DNA of 7,442 nucleotides from the NCBI GenBank assembly GCA_028684345.1, contig JAQUGB010000084.1, forward strand, positions 1-7,442, given 5' to 3'. This DNA is from Tepidiphilus sp. (GTDB taxonomy: Bacteria; Pseudomonadota; Gammaproteobacteria; Burkholderiales; Rhodocyclaceae). The translations under genes were made by a program, and so were the position numbers. Below the pieces are notes generated by a model. It was given only the letters and a program-made list of their open reading frames with translations. It was not told the origin of the DNA and searched no databases. Every line of letters begins with the position of its first letter. The stretch's first letter is position 1. This document shows, piece by piece, positions 1 to 6,171 of the stretch.

Positions 1-263
1 AGGCGATAGGTCCCGCCTTCGACCCGTTCGACGAAACCGGCGGCCGTCATGGCCGACAGGATGCGGTGCGCGGTGGAGGGGTGAAGCCCGGCTTGGCTCG
101 CGAGTACCTTCAGCGGCAGCGAATCGGGATGCTGCGCCAGTACGTCGAGCAAAATGACGAGCCGATCGATCACTTGGATCGAGCTTTTGTTCTCGGCGGG
201 AGTTGGGGCGGAGGCTGCAGGAGGATGTTGTATCATCGGTTCGATCGTCGGAATCGAGCGCAT
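1..263 (-). CDS. IclR-family transcriptional regulator, N-terminal part (cut by window edge)
   Basis: This is the N-terminal DNA-binding part of an IclR-family regulator; 87 full codons are present with no stop, and the effector-binding domain lies outside the window. Residues 1-27 are a Pro/Ala-rich leader. The winged helix-turn-helix begins near residue 28 (SSIQVIDRLVILLDVLAQHP). The recognition helix region is GLHPSTAHRILSAM (about 59-72), followed by the wing GFVERVEGGTYRL. IclR proteins are usually about 250 residues and bind palindromic sites as dimers, often autoregulating and controlling a divergent neighbour; here the neighbour is the mrp operon. The start is uncertain. The ATG at 263-261 has no clear Shine-Dalgarno sequence and abuts a -10-like TATACT, so a second ATG (239-237, residue 9) is a real alternative. 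Family assignment is firm; its target and effector cannot be read from this sequence. Confidence 0.85.
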   Translation of the reverse strand, partial: MRSIPTIEPMIQHPPAASAPTPAENKSSIQVIDRLVILLDVLAQHPDSLPLKVLASQAGLHPSTAHRILSAMTAAGFVERVEGGTYR

Positions 264-277
264 AGTATAGCTCGATT
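252..277. promoter_or_regulatory. Perfect 8-bp inverted repeat between divergent iclR-type gene and mrpA; candidate operator
   Basis: The sequence AATCGAGC, a 10-bp spacer, then GCTCGATT forms a perfect dyad (arms 252-259 and 270-277). It overlaps the presumed regulator start codon and any -10 element serving either direction. A third copy of the arm core ATCGAGC lies at 178-184 inside the regulator gene. Position and symmetry fit an operator for the adjacent IclR-type protein, which is inference. The same bases could form a weak RNA hairpin followed by five Ts (276-280) in the + direction, so an attenuator-like role is possible but less likely given the 10-nt loop and only four G/C pairs. 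Confidence 0.45.
264..269 (-). promoter_or_regulatory. Candidate -10 element for the iclR-type gene
   Basis: On the - strand this hexamer reads TATACT, five of six matches to the sigma-70 -10 consensus. No convincing -35 lies 16-18 bp upstream; the best spaced hexamer is TTTCAC at 292-287. Transcription from it would start near 257, downstream of the ATG at 263, which would favour the start codon at 239. On the + strand the overlapping TAGTAT (263-268) matches four of six and could serve mrpA, again with a poor -35. Both are weak predictions. Confidence 0.25.
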
Positions 278-293
278 TTTCGTATCGTGAAAC

Positions 294-300
294 AAGGAGG
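294..300 (+). promoter_or_regulatory. Strong Shine-Dalgarno sequence of mrpA
   Basis: AAGGAGG ends 6 nt before the ATG at 307. It is a near-perfect anti-16S match and fixes the mrpA start, which is the first gene of the operon. Confidence 0.85.
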
Positions 301-306
301 GAAGCA

Positions 307-3141
307 ATGAGCGCAAGTGCAATCGTCGCTTTGCCGCTGCTGGGTGCGATCCTGCCGCCGCTCTTTGCACGGGCGGGGCGCACGCCGGCGCTGCTCGCGG
401 CTCTGGCGCCGAGTGTGATCGCGCTCGTATTGTTGTGGGGGCAGGCTGCGGCGGTGTTTTCCGGTGTATCGGAGGAGGTGCGCGTCCCTTGGGTGCCTGC
501 CCTCGGCCTGGAATGGGCCTTGCGTATCGATGGCCTGGGTTTTTTCTTCGCTTCCCTGATCCTGGCGATCGGCATCCTGATTTTCATCTATAGTCGTGGC
601 TATCTCGCCGGCAACGAACCCATCGGGACGTTTTATGCATATCTCCTTCTTTTCCAGGGGGCGATGCTGGGCGTGGTGCTGGCCGACAATCTGCTGCTAT
701 TGCCGGTGTTCTGGGAGCTCACCAGCCTTTCTTCGTTTCTCCTGATCGGATTTTGGCGTCATCTGCCCGACGGACGGCGTGGGGCACGCCTTGCGCTGGC
801 GATCACCGGGGCAGGGGGGCTCGCGTTGCTCGCCGGCCTGATCCTGCTCGGAGAGGTCGCCGGTACGTATCGCCTCTCCGAACTCGCGGCGCGGCAAGAG
901 CTCATTCTCGCCTCACCCTTGGCGCCGGCGATACTTGCCTTGATCCTGCTGGGCGCCTTTACCAAGAGCGCGCAGTTTCCCTTTCATTTCTGGCTGCCGC
1001 ATGCGATGGCCGCGCCCACGCCGGTTTCGGCTTATCTGCATTCGGCTACCATGGTGAAAGCAGGGTTGTATCTGCTCGCGCGCCTGTGGCCGGTGTTCGG
1101 CCAGACCGACGCCTGGGTCGCCTGGGTGACCGGGATCGGGGCGGCGACGATGCTTCTCGGGGCGACGATCGCGCTCTTCAAGGACGACCTGAAAGCACTG
1201 CTGGCGTATTCGACGGTGAGCCACCTGGGGCTGGTGACGATGCTTCTGGGCCTGGGAACGCCCACGGCGGTGTTCGCGGCCATGCTGCACGTGCTGATGC
1301 ACGCGACGTTCAAGGCGGCGCTCTTCATGAACACGGGCATCGTCGATCACGAAACGGGCCTGCGTGATTTGCGTCGCCTCTCGGGTCTGGCCAAGGTGAT
1401 GCCTCTGACGGCGGGATTGGGGACGCTGGCGGCCTTGTCGATGGCCGGTGTGCCGCCGTTGAATGGCTTCGTTTCCAAGGAGGCGATGCTCGCTGAAGTG
1501 CTGGCGGCGCGCTGGGGGGGTGGCTGGCCGTTGTGGGGGCTCGTCGCCTTGGCGGCGATCCTCTCTGCGGCTTATGCGTTCCGGTATTTTTCGGCGCTCT
1601 TCTTCGGGCCGTTGCGCCTGCCGGAGGGGAGGCTCCCACACGATCCGCCGGCACCCCTGTGGGGACCTCCCTTGGTTTTGGTCGTGGCAGTGGTGGTGTT
1701 GGGGCTGTGGCCGGGCGTCGCCGAGCCCTTGCTCGCCGCGGCAAGCGCGGCGGCGGTGGGCGCGCACGCGCCGTGGCCGGAACTCGCGCCATGGCATGGG
1801 TTTGGCGCGCCGCTCGTGGTCTCTGCCGTGGCTTTCGTCATCGGCGCGGCCATGGTGTGGCACTATCGAGCGCTGTCGGGCCGGGTGCTTGCCTGGGCTT
1901 TGCCGTTCGATGGGCGTAGAGCGTTCTTCTCGGCGCAGGAATGGCTGGTGCGCGGGGCGCATCGCCTCATCGCCCGGGTGCACTCGGGTGTACTGGGGCG
2001 CTACGTGCTGCTGCTCGCCGTGGTGAGCCTCGTCGCGCTCGCGCTCGGTTGGGGCATGGGAGAGGGATGGCGACCGCAGCGTGCACCGACGCCCATGAAC
2101 GGCCTCAGTCTGATCTTCGCCGGGGTCGGGCTCGCCGCGATCGGCCTCGTGGTGCGCTGGCATCATGAGCGGCTGCGGGCAGTGCTACTCACGGGCGCGG
2201 TGGGGCTCGTCGTTTCGCTGGCTTTCCTGCATGCTTCGGCGCCGGACCTGGCGCTCACCCAGATTTCGGTCGAGGCGGTGACGACGGTTTTGCTGTTGCT
2301 CATGCTGTTCTTCCTTCCGCAGCACGATGCCGAGCCGGTGGCCAAGCCGCGGGGTGCGGCGGCCGTCTCCATCCTCATCGGCACGGCGGTGGGGTTGCTC
2401 GCCTGGGTGATGATGCGCAATGACGGGCCTACCCTGGCCGATTATTTCTGGAGCCGTTCGGTATCGGAAGGGGGGGGGAGCAACGTGGTCAACGTGATCC
2501 TCGTCGATTTCCGCGGTTACGATACGTTCGGCGAGATTACGGTGCTGGGCATCGCCGCCTTGGTGATCTACGCACTTTTGCAGGGCATGCAGGAGGGCGC
2601 GGCACGAGGACATTTGCACGCCTGGCGTTTCCCGTTCACTTTGTCACCGACGCGCCATCCGCTGCCGTTTGCCGTGACGGCGCGGGTGATGTTGCCTTTC
2701 CTGCTCATGGCCGTTTTCTATATCTTTTTCCGCGGGCACAATGCCCCTGGCGGTGGCTTCATCGCCGCTTTGCTTTTGGCCCTTGCATTCTTGATCCAGT
2801 ACATGGCCAGCGGCCTGTCCTGGACGATGCATCGCATGCGCCTCGATGCGCACGTTTGGATCGGCACCGGGCTTCTCGTGGCCGGGGCGACCGGTATGGC
2901 GGCGATGGGCTTGGGCGCGCCGTTTTTACGCAGTGCCCACGGCGAGGTGCATGTCCCAGGCATCGGGCCGGTGCCGCTGGCGAGCGCCATGGGGTTCGAT
3001 CTAGGCGTGTTGCTGACGGTATTCGGGGCGGTGACGCTGGCTTTGGTGCAGTTGGCTCATTTGGGGCAGCTCGTGGGTTTTCCGCCCGGTCGCACACCCA
3101 TGGACCCGGCCCGACCGAAACCATCGGAAAAGGAGGGGTGA
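307..3141 (+). CDS. mrpA: Mrp-type cation/proton antiporter, fused MrpA-MrpB subunit
   Basis: This 944-residue integral membrane protein is the largest subunit of the Mrp Na+(K+)/H+ antiporter. Residues about 1-480 are a NuoL/MrpA proton-translocating domain. Visible features are VFWELTSLSS with Glu137, GAFTKSAQFPFHFWLPH with Lys220 and His227, HSATMVKAGLYL with Lys251, FKDDLKALLAYSTVSHLG (291-308) and LHVLMHATFKAALF with Lys336. Residues about 595-760 are the MrpA C-terminal region, including DLALTQISVEAVTT (647-660) and the VDFRGYDTFGE motif (733-743). Residues about 785-925 are an MnhB/MrpB domain with FRGHNAPGGGFIAA (808-821). About 800 residues is usual for unfused MrpA; the extra length is MrpB, as in proteobacterial group 2 (Pha-type) operons, and no separate mrpB exists here. 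mrpC starts one base after the stop. A nine-G run encodes Gly722-724. Confidence 0.95.
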   Translation: MSASAIVALPLLGAILPPLFARAGRTPALLAALAPSVIALVLLWGQAAAVFSGVSEEVRVPWVPALGLEWALRIDGLGFFFASLILAIGILIFIYSRGYLAGNEPIGTFYAYLLLFQGAMLGVVLADNLLLLPVFWELTSLSSFLLIGFWRHLPDGRRGARLALAITGAGGLALLAGLILLGEVAGTYRLSELAARQELILASPLAPAILALILLGAFTKSAQFPFHFWLPHAMAAPTPVSAYLHSATMVKAGLYLLARLWPVFGQTDAWVAWVTGIGAATMLLGATIALFKDDLKALLAYSTVSHLGLVTMLLGLGTPTAVFAAMLHVLMHATFKAALFMNTGIVDHETGLRDLRRLSGLAKVMPLTAGLGTLAALSMAGVPPLNGFVSKEAMLAEVLAARWGGGWPLWGLVALAAILSAAYAFRYFSALFFGPLRLPEGRLPHDPPAPLWGPPLVLVVAVVVLGLWPGVAEPLLAAASAAAVGAHAPWPELAPWHGFGAPLVVSAVAFVIGAAMVWHYRALSGRVLAWALPFDGRRAFFSAQEWLVRGAHRLIARVHSGVLGRYVLLLAVVSLVALALGWGMGEGWRPQRAPTPMNGLSLIFAGVGLAAIGLVVRWHHERLRAVLLTGAVGLVVSLAFLHASAPDLALTQISVEAVTTVLLLLMLFFLPQHDAEPVAKPRGAAAVSILIGTAVGLLAWVMMRNDGPTLADYFWSRSVSEGGGSNVVNVILVDFRGYDTFGEITVLGIAALVIYALLQGMQEGAARGHLHAWRFPFTLSPTRHPLPFAVTARVMLPFLLMAVFYIFFRGHNAPGGGFIAALLLALAFLIQYMASGLSWTMHRMRLDAHVWIGTGLLVAGATGMAAMGLGAPFLRSAHGEVHVPGIGPVPLASAMGFDLGVLLTVFGAVTLALVQLAHLGQLVGFPPGRTPMDPARPKPSEKEG
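2470..2478 (+). repeat. Nine-G homopolymer inside mrpA
   Basis: Nine consecutive Gs encode three glycines (residues 722-724) in the loop before the VDFRGYDTFGE motif. The frame is intact as given. Losing one G would bring a TGA into frame at 2495-2497, removing the end of the MrpA C-terminal region and all of the MrpB-like part. Confidence 0.9.
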
Positions 3142-3142
3142 G

Positions 3143-3493
3143 ATGGAAATTTTGTTCGCCGTGCTCATCGCAGCGCTGACGGCTGCCGGGATTTACCTTT
3201 GTTGCCTACGACAGGTCTTTCCCGTAGTGCTGGGCCTATCCCTGCTCTCCTATGCCACCAACCTCTTCGTCTTCGTTGCCGGGCGCTTGACCGTCGGCGC
3301 TCCTCCGGTCTGGGCGGAGGGCGTGACGCGCTTCGCCGATCCGCTGCCGCAGGCGCTGGTGCTCACGGCCATCGTCATTTCCTTCGGGATGACGGCGCTC
3401 CTGGTGGTGCTGGCCATTCGGGCGCGTTTCGAGTCCGGCGCGGAGCGCAGCGACGTGCCGGCAGTGACCGATCGTGTGGAGGTCGAGCGGTGA
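3143..3493 (+). CDS. mrpC: Mrp antiporter subunit C (NuoK-like)
   Basis: This 116-residue membrane protein is the NuoK-like subunit of the Mrp antiporter. Three transmembrane segments are apparent, at about residues 3-22, 26-47 and 69-93. Family signatures are GLSLLSYATNLFVF (31-44) and DPLPQALVLTAIVISFG (66-82), the latter typical of MrpC/MnhC. The C-terminal tail from about residue 94 is charged and hydrophilic. The start follows AGGAGG (3131-3136) at 6 nt, and this Shine-Dalgarno sequence lies within the last codons of mrpA, so translation is probably coupled. The stop overlaps the GTG start of mrpD. Length is normal for the family. Confidence 0.93.
   Translation: MEILFAVLIAALTAAGIYLCCLRQVFPVVLGLSLLSYATNLFVFVAGRLTVGAPPVWAEGVTRFADPLPQALVLTAIVISFGMTALLVVLAIRARFESGAERSDVPAVTDRVEVER
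3478..3482 (+). promoter_or_regulatory. Ribosome binding site that sets the GTG start of mrpD
   Basis: GGAGG lies 7 nt before GTG at 3490-3492. The first in-frame ATG upstream (3199) lies inside mrpC and would add about 97 residues with no family resemblance, so the GTG is the better start. Confidence 0.75.
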
Positions 3494-4986
3494 ATGCGCA
3501 TCTGCCGATTCTGCCCGTCCTGATTCCGGTACTGAGCGCGGCGGTGATGGTGGCGCTCTCGCGTCAGGATCTGGTGCTGGCGCGCGTGCTCTCTTTTATT
3601 GCGGCGGCAGCCCAGCTCGTCGTGGCCTCGTTGCTCTTCGCGGCGGTAGGGGAAGGAGAGGTTCTCGTCTACCGGCTCGGCGACTGGCCGGCACCGTATG
3701 GCATCGCGCTGGTGGCCGATCGCCTCTCGGCGGCGATGGTGCTGCTCACCGCGGCCCTCGGCGCGGTGTTGCTGTTGCATGCGGTCTGCGCCTGGGATCG
3801 ACGCGGAAGGCACTTCCATCCGTTGTTCCAGTTTCAGCTGATGGGGATCTACGGCGCTTTTCTCACGGGAGATTTCTTCAACCTCTTCGTTTTCTTCGAG
3901 GTGATGCTGATCGCTTCCTACGGGCTGATGGTGCACGGCGGTGGTGCGGCGCGACTGACGAATGCGTTGCAGTACATGGTGGTCAACCTCATCGCTTCGT
4001 CCCTTTTCCTCTTCGCCGTCGCCCTCATCTACAATGCGGCCGGTACGCTCAATTTTGCCGATCTGGCACAGCGAGTGCCAACAATTCCGTCCTCCGATCG
4101 GGGTATTCTCATGGCGGGAGGGGCGTTGCTGTGCGTCGTTTTCTTACTGAAAGCGGCGGTGGTGCCCTTGCAGTTCTGGCTGCCGGGAGCCTACGGGCAT
4201 GCTCCGGGGGTGGCGGCGGCGCTCTTTGCCTTGCTCTCCAAAGTCGGGGCTTATGCGCTGCTGCGCTTCGCGCTCGTCGGCTTGGGGGGGGCGTCGCTCG
4301 CGGCGCTGGAGCCCCTGGCCTGGCTCACCTTGTTGGCCGGGGCGCTGGGCGTTCTGGCCGCGCCCACGCTGGGCGTGCTCGCCGGTTTTGCTTCCATCGC
4401 GTCGATCGGCGTGCTCTTCGTGGGGCTGGCTGGGGCGGATGCGGCGCGGCTGGGCGCGGGGCTCTATTATCTGGTCCATTCCACGCTGGCGGGGGCGGCG
4501 CTCTTCGTGCTCGCCGACCTGGTGCGCTCGGTGCGGCGCGAGGAAGGCGACGCCGTTCTCGGCGGCCAGGATTTCGCTGGACGGGCACTGCTCGGCGGAG
4601 GGTTCTTCCTCGCGGCGATCGCGGCGGTGGGTCTGCCGCCGCTGTCGGGCTTCATCGGCAAGCTCGCGCTGCTGCGCAGCATCCCGGTGGAGGGGGGCGC
4701 TGGGGCGGCGAGCTGGGTGTTCGTGCTCGTGGCGTCTTTCCTCCTGCTGCTGGGACTGTCGCGGGCGGGTTCGCGGGTGTTCTGGAAAACGCAAGGGGAT
4801 GGAGGGCAGGCGTCGCACGGGCCGGCGGCGGGTGGCGTGGCGGCGCTCGCCTTGCTGCTGGCGGGGACGCTCGTCTGGGCGCTCGTCGCCGGCCCGGCGC
4901 TTGCCTATTTCACGCAGGCGGCACAGGCGCTGCTCGAGCCGGGCGCTTACGTGCAAGCCGTGATGGGAGCGGGGGTGTACCGATGA
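3490..4986 (+). CDS. mrpD: Mrp antiporter subunit D (NuoN/NuoL-like proton-translocating subunit)
   Basis: This 498-residue polytopic membrane protein is the second proton-translocating subunit of the Mrp complex, with roughly 14 hydrophobic segments. Conserved features are NLFVFFEVMLIASYGL with Glu137 in TM5, LLKAAVVPLQFWLPGAYGHAP with Lys221, LLSKVGAYALLRF with Lys251, YYLVHSTLAGAALF with His330, and GLPPLSGFIGKLALL with Lys391. These are the buried charged residues expected for proton transfer in Nuo/Mrp proteins. The start is GTG, overlapping the mrpC stop by 4 nt and preceded by GGAGG; length then matches the family. One oddity is residues 288-307, VLAAPTLGVLAGFASIASIG, where relatives usually carry Asp/Arg/Lys (DLKRLLAY-like), although MrpA in this operon retains them. 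An eight-G run lies at 4284-4291. The stop overlaps the mrpE start. Confidence 0.94.
   Translation: MNAHLPILPVLIPVLSAAVMVALSRQDLVLARVLSFIAAAAQLVVASLLFAAVGEGEVLVYRLGDWPAPYGIALVADRLSAAMVLLTAALGAVLLLHAVCAWDRRGRHFHPLFQFQLMGIYGAFLTGDFFNLFVFFEVMLIASYGLMVHGGGAARLTNALQYMVVNLIASSLFLFAVALIYNAAGTLNFADLAQRVPTIPSSDRGILMAGGALLCVVFLLKAAVVPLQFWLPGAYGHAPGVAAALFALLSKVGAYALLRFALVGLGGASLAALEPLAWLTLLAGALGVLAAPTLGVLAGFASIASIGVLFVGLAGADAARLGAGLYYLVHSTLAGAALFVLADLVRSVRREEGDAVLGGQDFAGRALLGGGFFLAAIAAVGLPPLSGFIGKLALLRSIPVEGGAGAASWVFVLVASFLLLLGLSRAGSRVFWKTQGDGGQASHGPAAGGVAALALLLAGTLVWALVAGPALAYFTQAAQALLEPGAYVQAVMGAGVYR
4284..4291 (+). repeat. Eight-G homopolymer inside mrpD
   Basis: Eight Gs span the codons for Leu266-Gly-Gly-Ala in a short loop after a hydrophobic segment. 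The frame is intact. Gaining one G would move translation into the mrpE frame, which has no stop between here and the mrpE stop. Confidence 0.85.
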
Positions 4987-5501
4987 GGATGCGATCGAGG
5001 TGGCGCCGCTGGGTGCCGCATCCAGCCGTGAGCTTGGCGCTGACCTTGGTATGGGTGGCACTGCAAAACGATTTCTCTGCCGGGCAGTGGCTGATGGGCG
5101 TGATCCTGGGCGTGGTGGTTCCTTTGCTCCTGCGCCCTTTTTGGCCGGACCTGCCTCAGGTGCATTCATGGCGTACGGCCATCGTCTATGCGGCGATCGT
5201 GTTGTGGGACATCGTCAAGGCCAACGTGCAGGTGGCCGGCTGGATACTGCTGCGCCGGCCGGAGACGTTGCGCTCGACCTGGCTCGTCGTGCCGCTGCGC
5301 CTGCATCGACCCGAGGCGATCACGCTGCTCGCGGGCACGATCACGATGACGCCGGGTACGGTGAGCTGCGACCTGGCCGCCGACGGCTCGGCCCTGCTGG
5401 TGCATTGCCTGCACACGGAAGACGCGGCGGCCACGGTGGCGGGGATCAAGTCGCGCTACGAGGCACGCGTGATGAAGATTTTCGGGGAGGGCGACGCATG
5501 A
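4983..5501 (+). CDS. mrpE: Mrp antiporter subunit E
   Basis: This 172-residue protein is the MrpE/MnhE subunit, needed for assembly or activity of the antiporter complex. A basic N-terminus (MRMRSRWRRW) precedes hydrophobic segments at about residues 14-28, 34-50 and 64-90. Signatures are LWDIVKANVQVAGWIL (74-89) and LLAGTITMTPGTVSCDL (115-131), both characteristic of the family. The C-terminal half is a soluble domain ending in KSRYEARVMKIFGEGDA. The ATG overlaps the mrpD stop as ATGA, and only a poor G-rich stretch (4971-4975) precedes it, so translation likely depends on ribosomes finishing mrpD. The stop in turn overlaps the mrpF start by 4 nt. Confidence 0.93.
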   Translation: MRMRSRWRRWVPHPAVSLALTLVWVALQNDFSAGQWLMGVILGVVVPLLLRPFWPDLPQVHSWRTAIVYAAIVLWDIVKANVQVAGWILLRRPETLRSTWLVVPLRLHRPEAITLLAGTITMTPGTVSCDLAADGSALLVHCLHTEDAAATVAGIKSRYEARVMKIFGEGDA

Positions 5502-5767
5502 TCGAATGGGCGGCTTTGGTGGCCTTGGCGGCGTTTGGGGTCGGGGTGCTGCTGTGCGCGTGGCGTCTGTGGCGCGGCCCGGACCTGGTCGACCGGGCGA
5601 TGGCTTTGGATACCTTGATGGTGAACGTGATCGCGCTCATCGTCACGTGGGGCATCTGGCAAGGGAGTTCGGTGCTGTTCGAGGCGGCGCTCTTTTTCGC
5701 CATGATCGGGTTCGTGTCGACGGTGGCGTTTTGCCGCTATGTGCTGCGCGGGCTCATCATCGAATAG
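5498..5767 (+). CDS. mrpF: Mrp antiporter subunit F
   Basis: This 89-residue membrane protein is the MrpF/MnhF/PhaF subunit. Three transmembrane segments are apparent, at about residues 4-23, 38-53 and 60-83. The family signature WRGPDLVDRAMALDTLMVN (25-43) contains Asp32 and Asp38 near the membrane. The ATG overlaps the mrpE stop by 4 nt and is preceded by GGAGG (5486-5490) at 7 nt. Its frame stays open upstream into mrpE, but no earlier start gives family-like sequence. The stop is TAG, followed after 10 nt by mrpG. Length is typical. Confidence 0.93.
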   Translation: MIEWAALVALAAFGVGVLLCAWRLWRGPDLVDRAMALDTLMVNVIALIVTWGIWQGSSVLFEAALFFAMIGFVSTVAFCRYVLRGLIIE

Positions 5768-5777
5768 GAGGGATGAG

Positions 5778-6167
5778 ATGGCGGATATGCTGATCGCGGC
5801 CTTGCTGCTCGTGGGCGCGTTTTTTGGCCTCGTGGGATCGTGGGGCTTGGTGCGGCTGCCGCAGACGATGCAGCGGCTGCATGCTCCGACCAAGGCGACG
5901 ACGCTGGGAGTGGGCGGAGTGTTGCTCGCTTCGATCGCTTATTTCGGCTGGGTGCGCGGAGAGTGGTCGGTCCACGAACTGCTCATCACGCTCTTTCTCT
6001 TCCTGACGGCCCCCGTCTCGGCGCTGATGCTCGCTCGCGCTTGGCTGCACCGCGAGCGGGAGCGGGTGCGCGCGACGCTGCCCCGTCCCGGCGCTCCCGG
6101 CGTCGACTGGGGAACGTTCCAGCCGCCGCCGGAGGAATCCGGGAGCGGCGCCGAACCTCGGCGCTAG
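5778..6167 (+). CDS. mrpG: Mrp antiporter subunit G
   Basis: This 129-residue membrane protein is the MrpG/MnhG/PhaG subunit and the last gene of the operon. Three transmembrane segments are visible (about residues 4-22, 43-57 and 65-88). Conserved features are GLVRLPQTMQRLHAPTKATT (23-42) and FLTAPVSALMLARA (75-88). The tail from about residue 91 is hydrophilic and Pro/Gly-rich, probably cytoplasmic and not conserved. The start at 5778 is preceded by AGGAGG (5766-5771) at 6 nt, which overlaps the mrpF stop; in-frame ATGs further upstream lie inside mrpF and are not credible. The gene ends 4 nt from the end of the convergent cysN. Confidence 0.92.
   Translation: MADMLIAALLLVGAFFGLVGSWGLVRLPQTMQRLHAPTKATTLGVGGVLLASIAYFGWVRGEWSVHELLITLFLFLTAPVSALMLARAWLHRERERVRATLPRPGAPGVDWGTFQPPPEESGSGAEPRR
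6148..6164. terminator. Hairpin at the convergent mrpG/cysN ends; possible terminator lacking a T-run
   Basis: GCGCCGA-ACC-TCGGCGC is a perfect 7-bp stem with a 3-nt loop covering the last codons of mrpG. A 12-bp palindrome GGCGCTAGCGCC (6160-6171) overlaps it, and CCGCGG repeats at 6182-6187 and 6195-6200 can form another stem inside the cysN end. No T-run follows on either strand, so this is not a canonical intrinsic terminator. It may instead slow polymerase or protect 3' ends. Confidence 0.3.
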
Positions 6168-6171
6168 CGCC

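Noticed and set aside
252..280. Inverted repeat followed by five Ts as an intrinsic terminator
   Set aside because: The stem has only 8 pairs, half of them A-T, with a 10-nt loop, and it lies in a divergent promoter gap where a terminator is not expected. Operator is the better reading.
66..290. + strand open frame of 74 codons upstream of mrpA
   Set aside because: It is the reverse of the IclR-type helix-turn-helix coding region, whose - strand translation is clearly recognisable.
913..2166. Antisense open frame of 417 codons opposite mrpA
   Set aside because: It is rich in Arg, His, Gln and Pro with no domain-like pattern, as expected of the complement of a GC-rich membrane-protein gene.
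3199..3489. Upstream extension of the mrpD frame to an ATG at 3199, giving a 595-residue protein
   Set aside because: The extension lies entirely inside mrpC in another frame and resembles no membrane subunit. A GTG at 3490 with a good Shine-Dalgarno sequence and a GTGA overlap gives the normal MrpD length.
3474..4982. Long open frame continuous with mrpE (to 5501) running through all of mrpD
   Set aside because: The translation is Arg/Gly/Ala-rich and out of frame with a clear mrpD. High GC content makes stops rare; only the last 172 codons are the real mrpE.
4144..5169. Antisense open frame of 341 codons opposite mrpD/mrpE
   Set aside because: It has low-complexity Arg/Glu/Gln composition, mirrors conserved coding sequence and lacks a plausible start signal.
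307..6167. A complex I, formate hydrogenlyase or Mbh-type hydrogenase operon, as the Nuo-like proteins might suggest
   Set aside because: No hydrogenase, quinone-site or Fe-S subunits are present, and the MrpE, F and G signatures plus gene order identify a standard Mrp antiporter.
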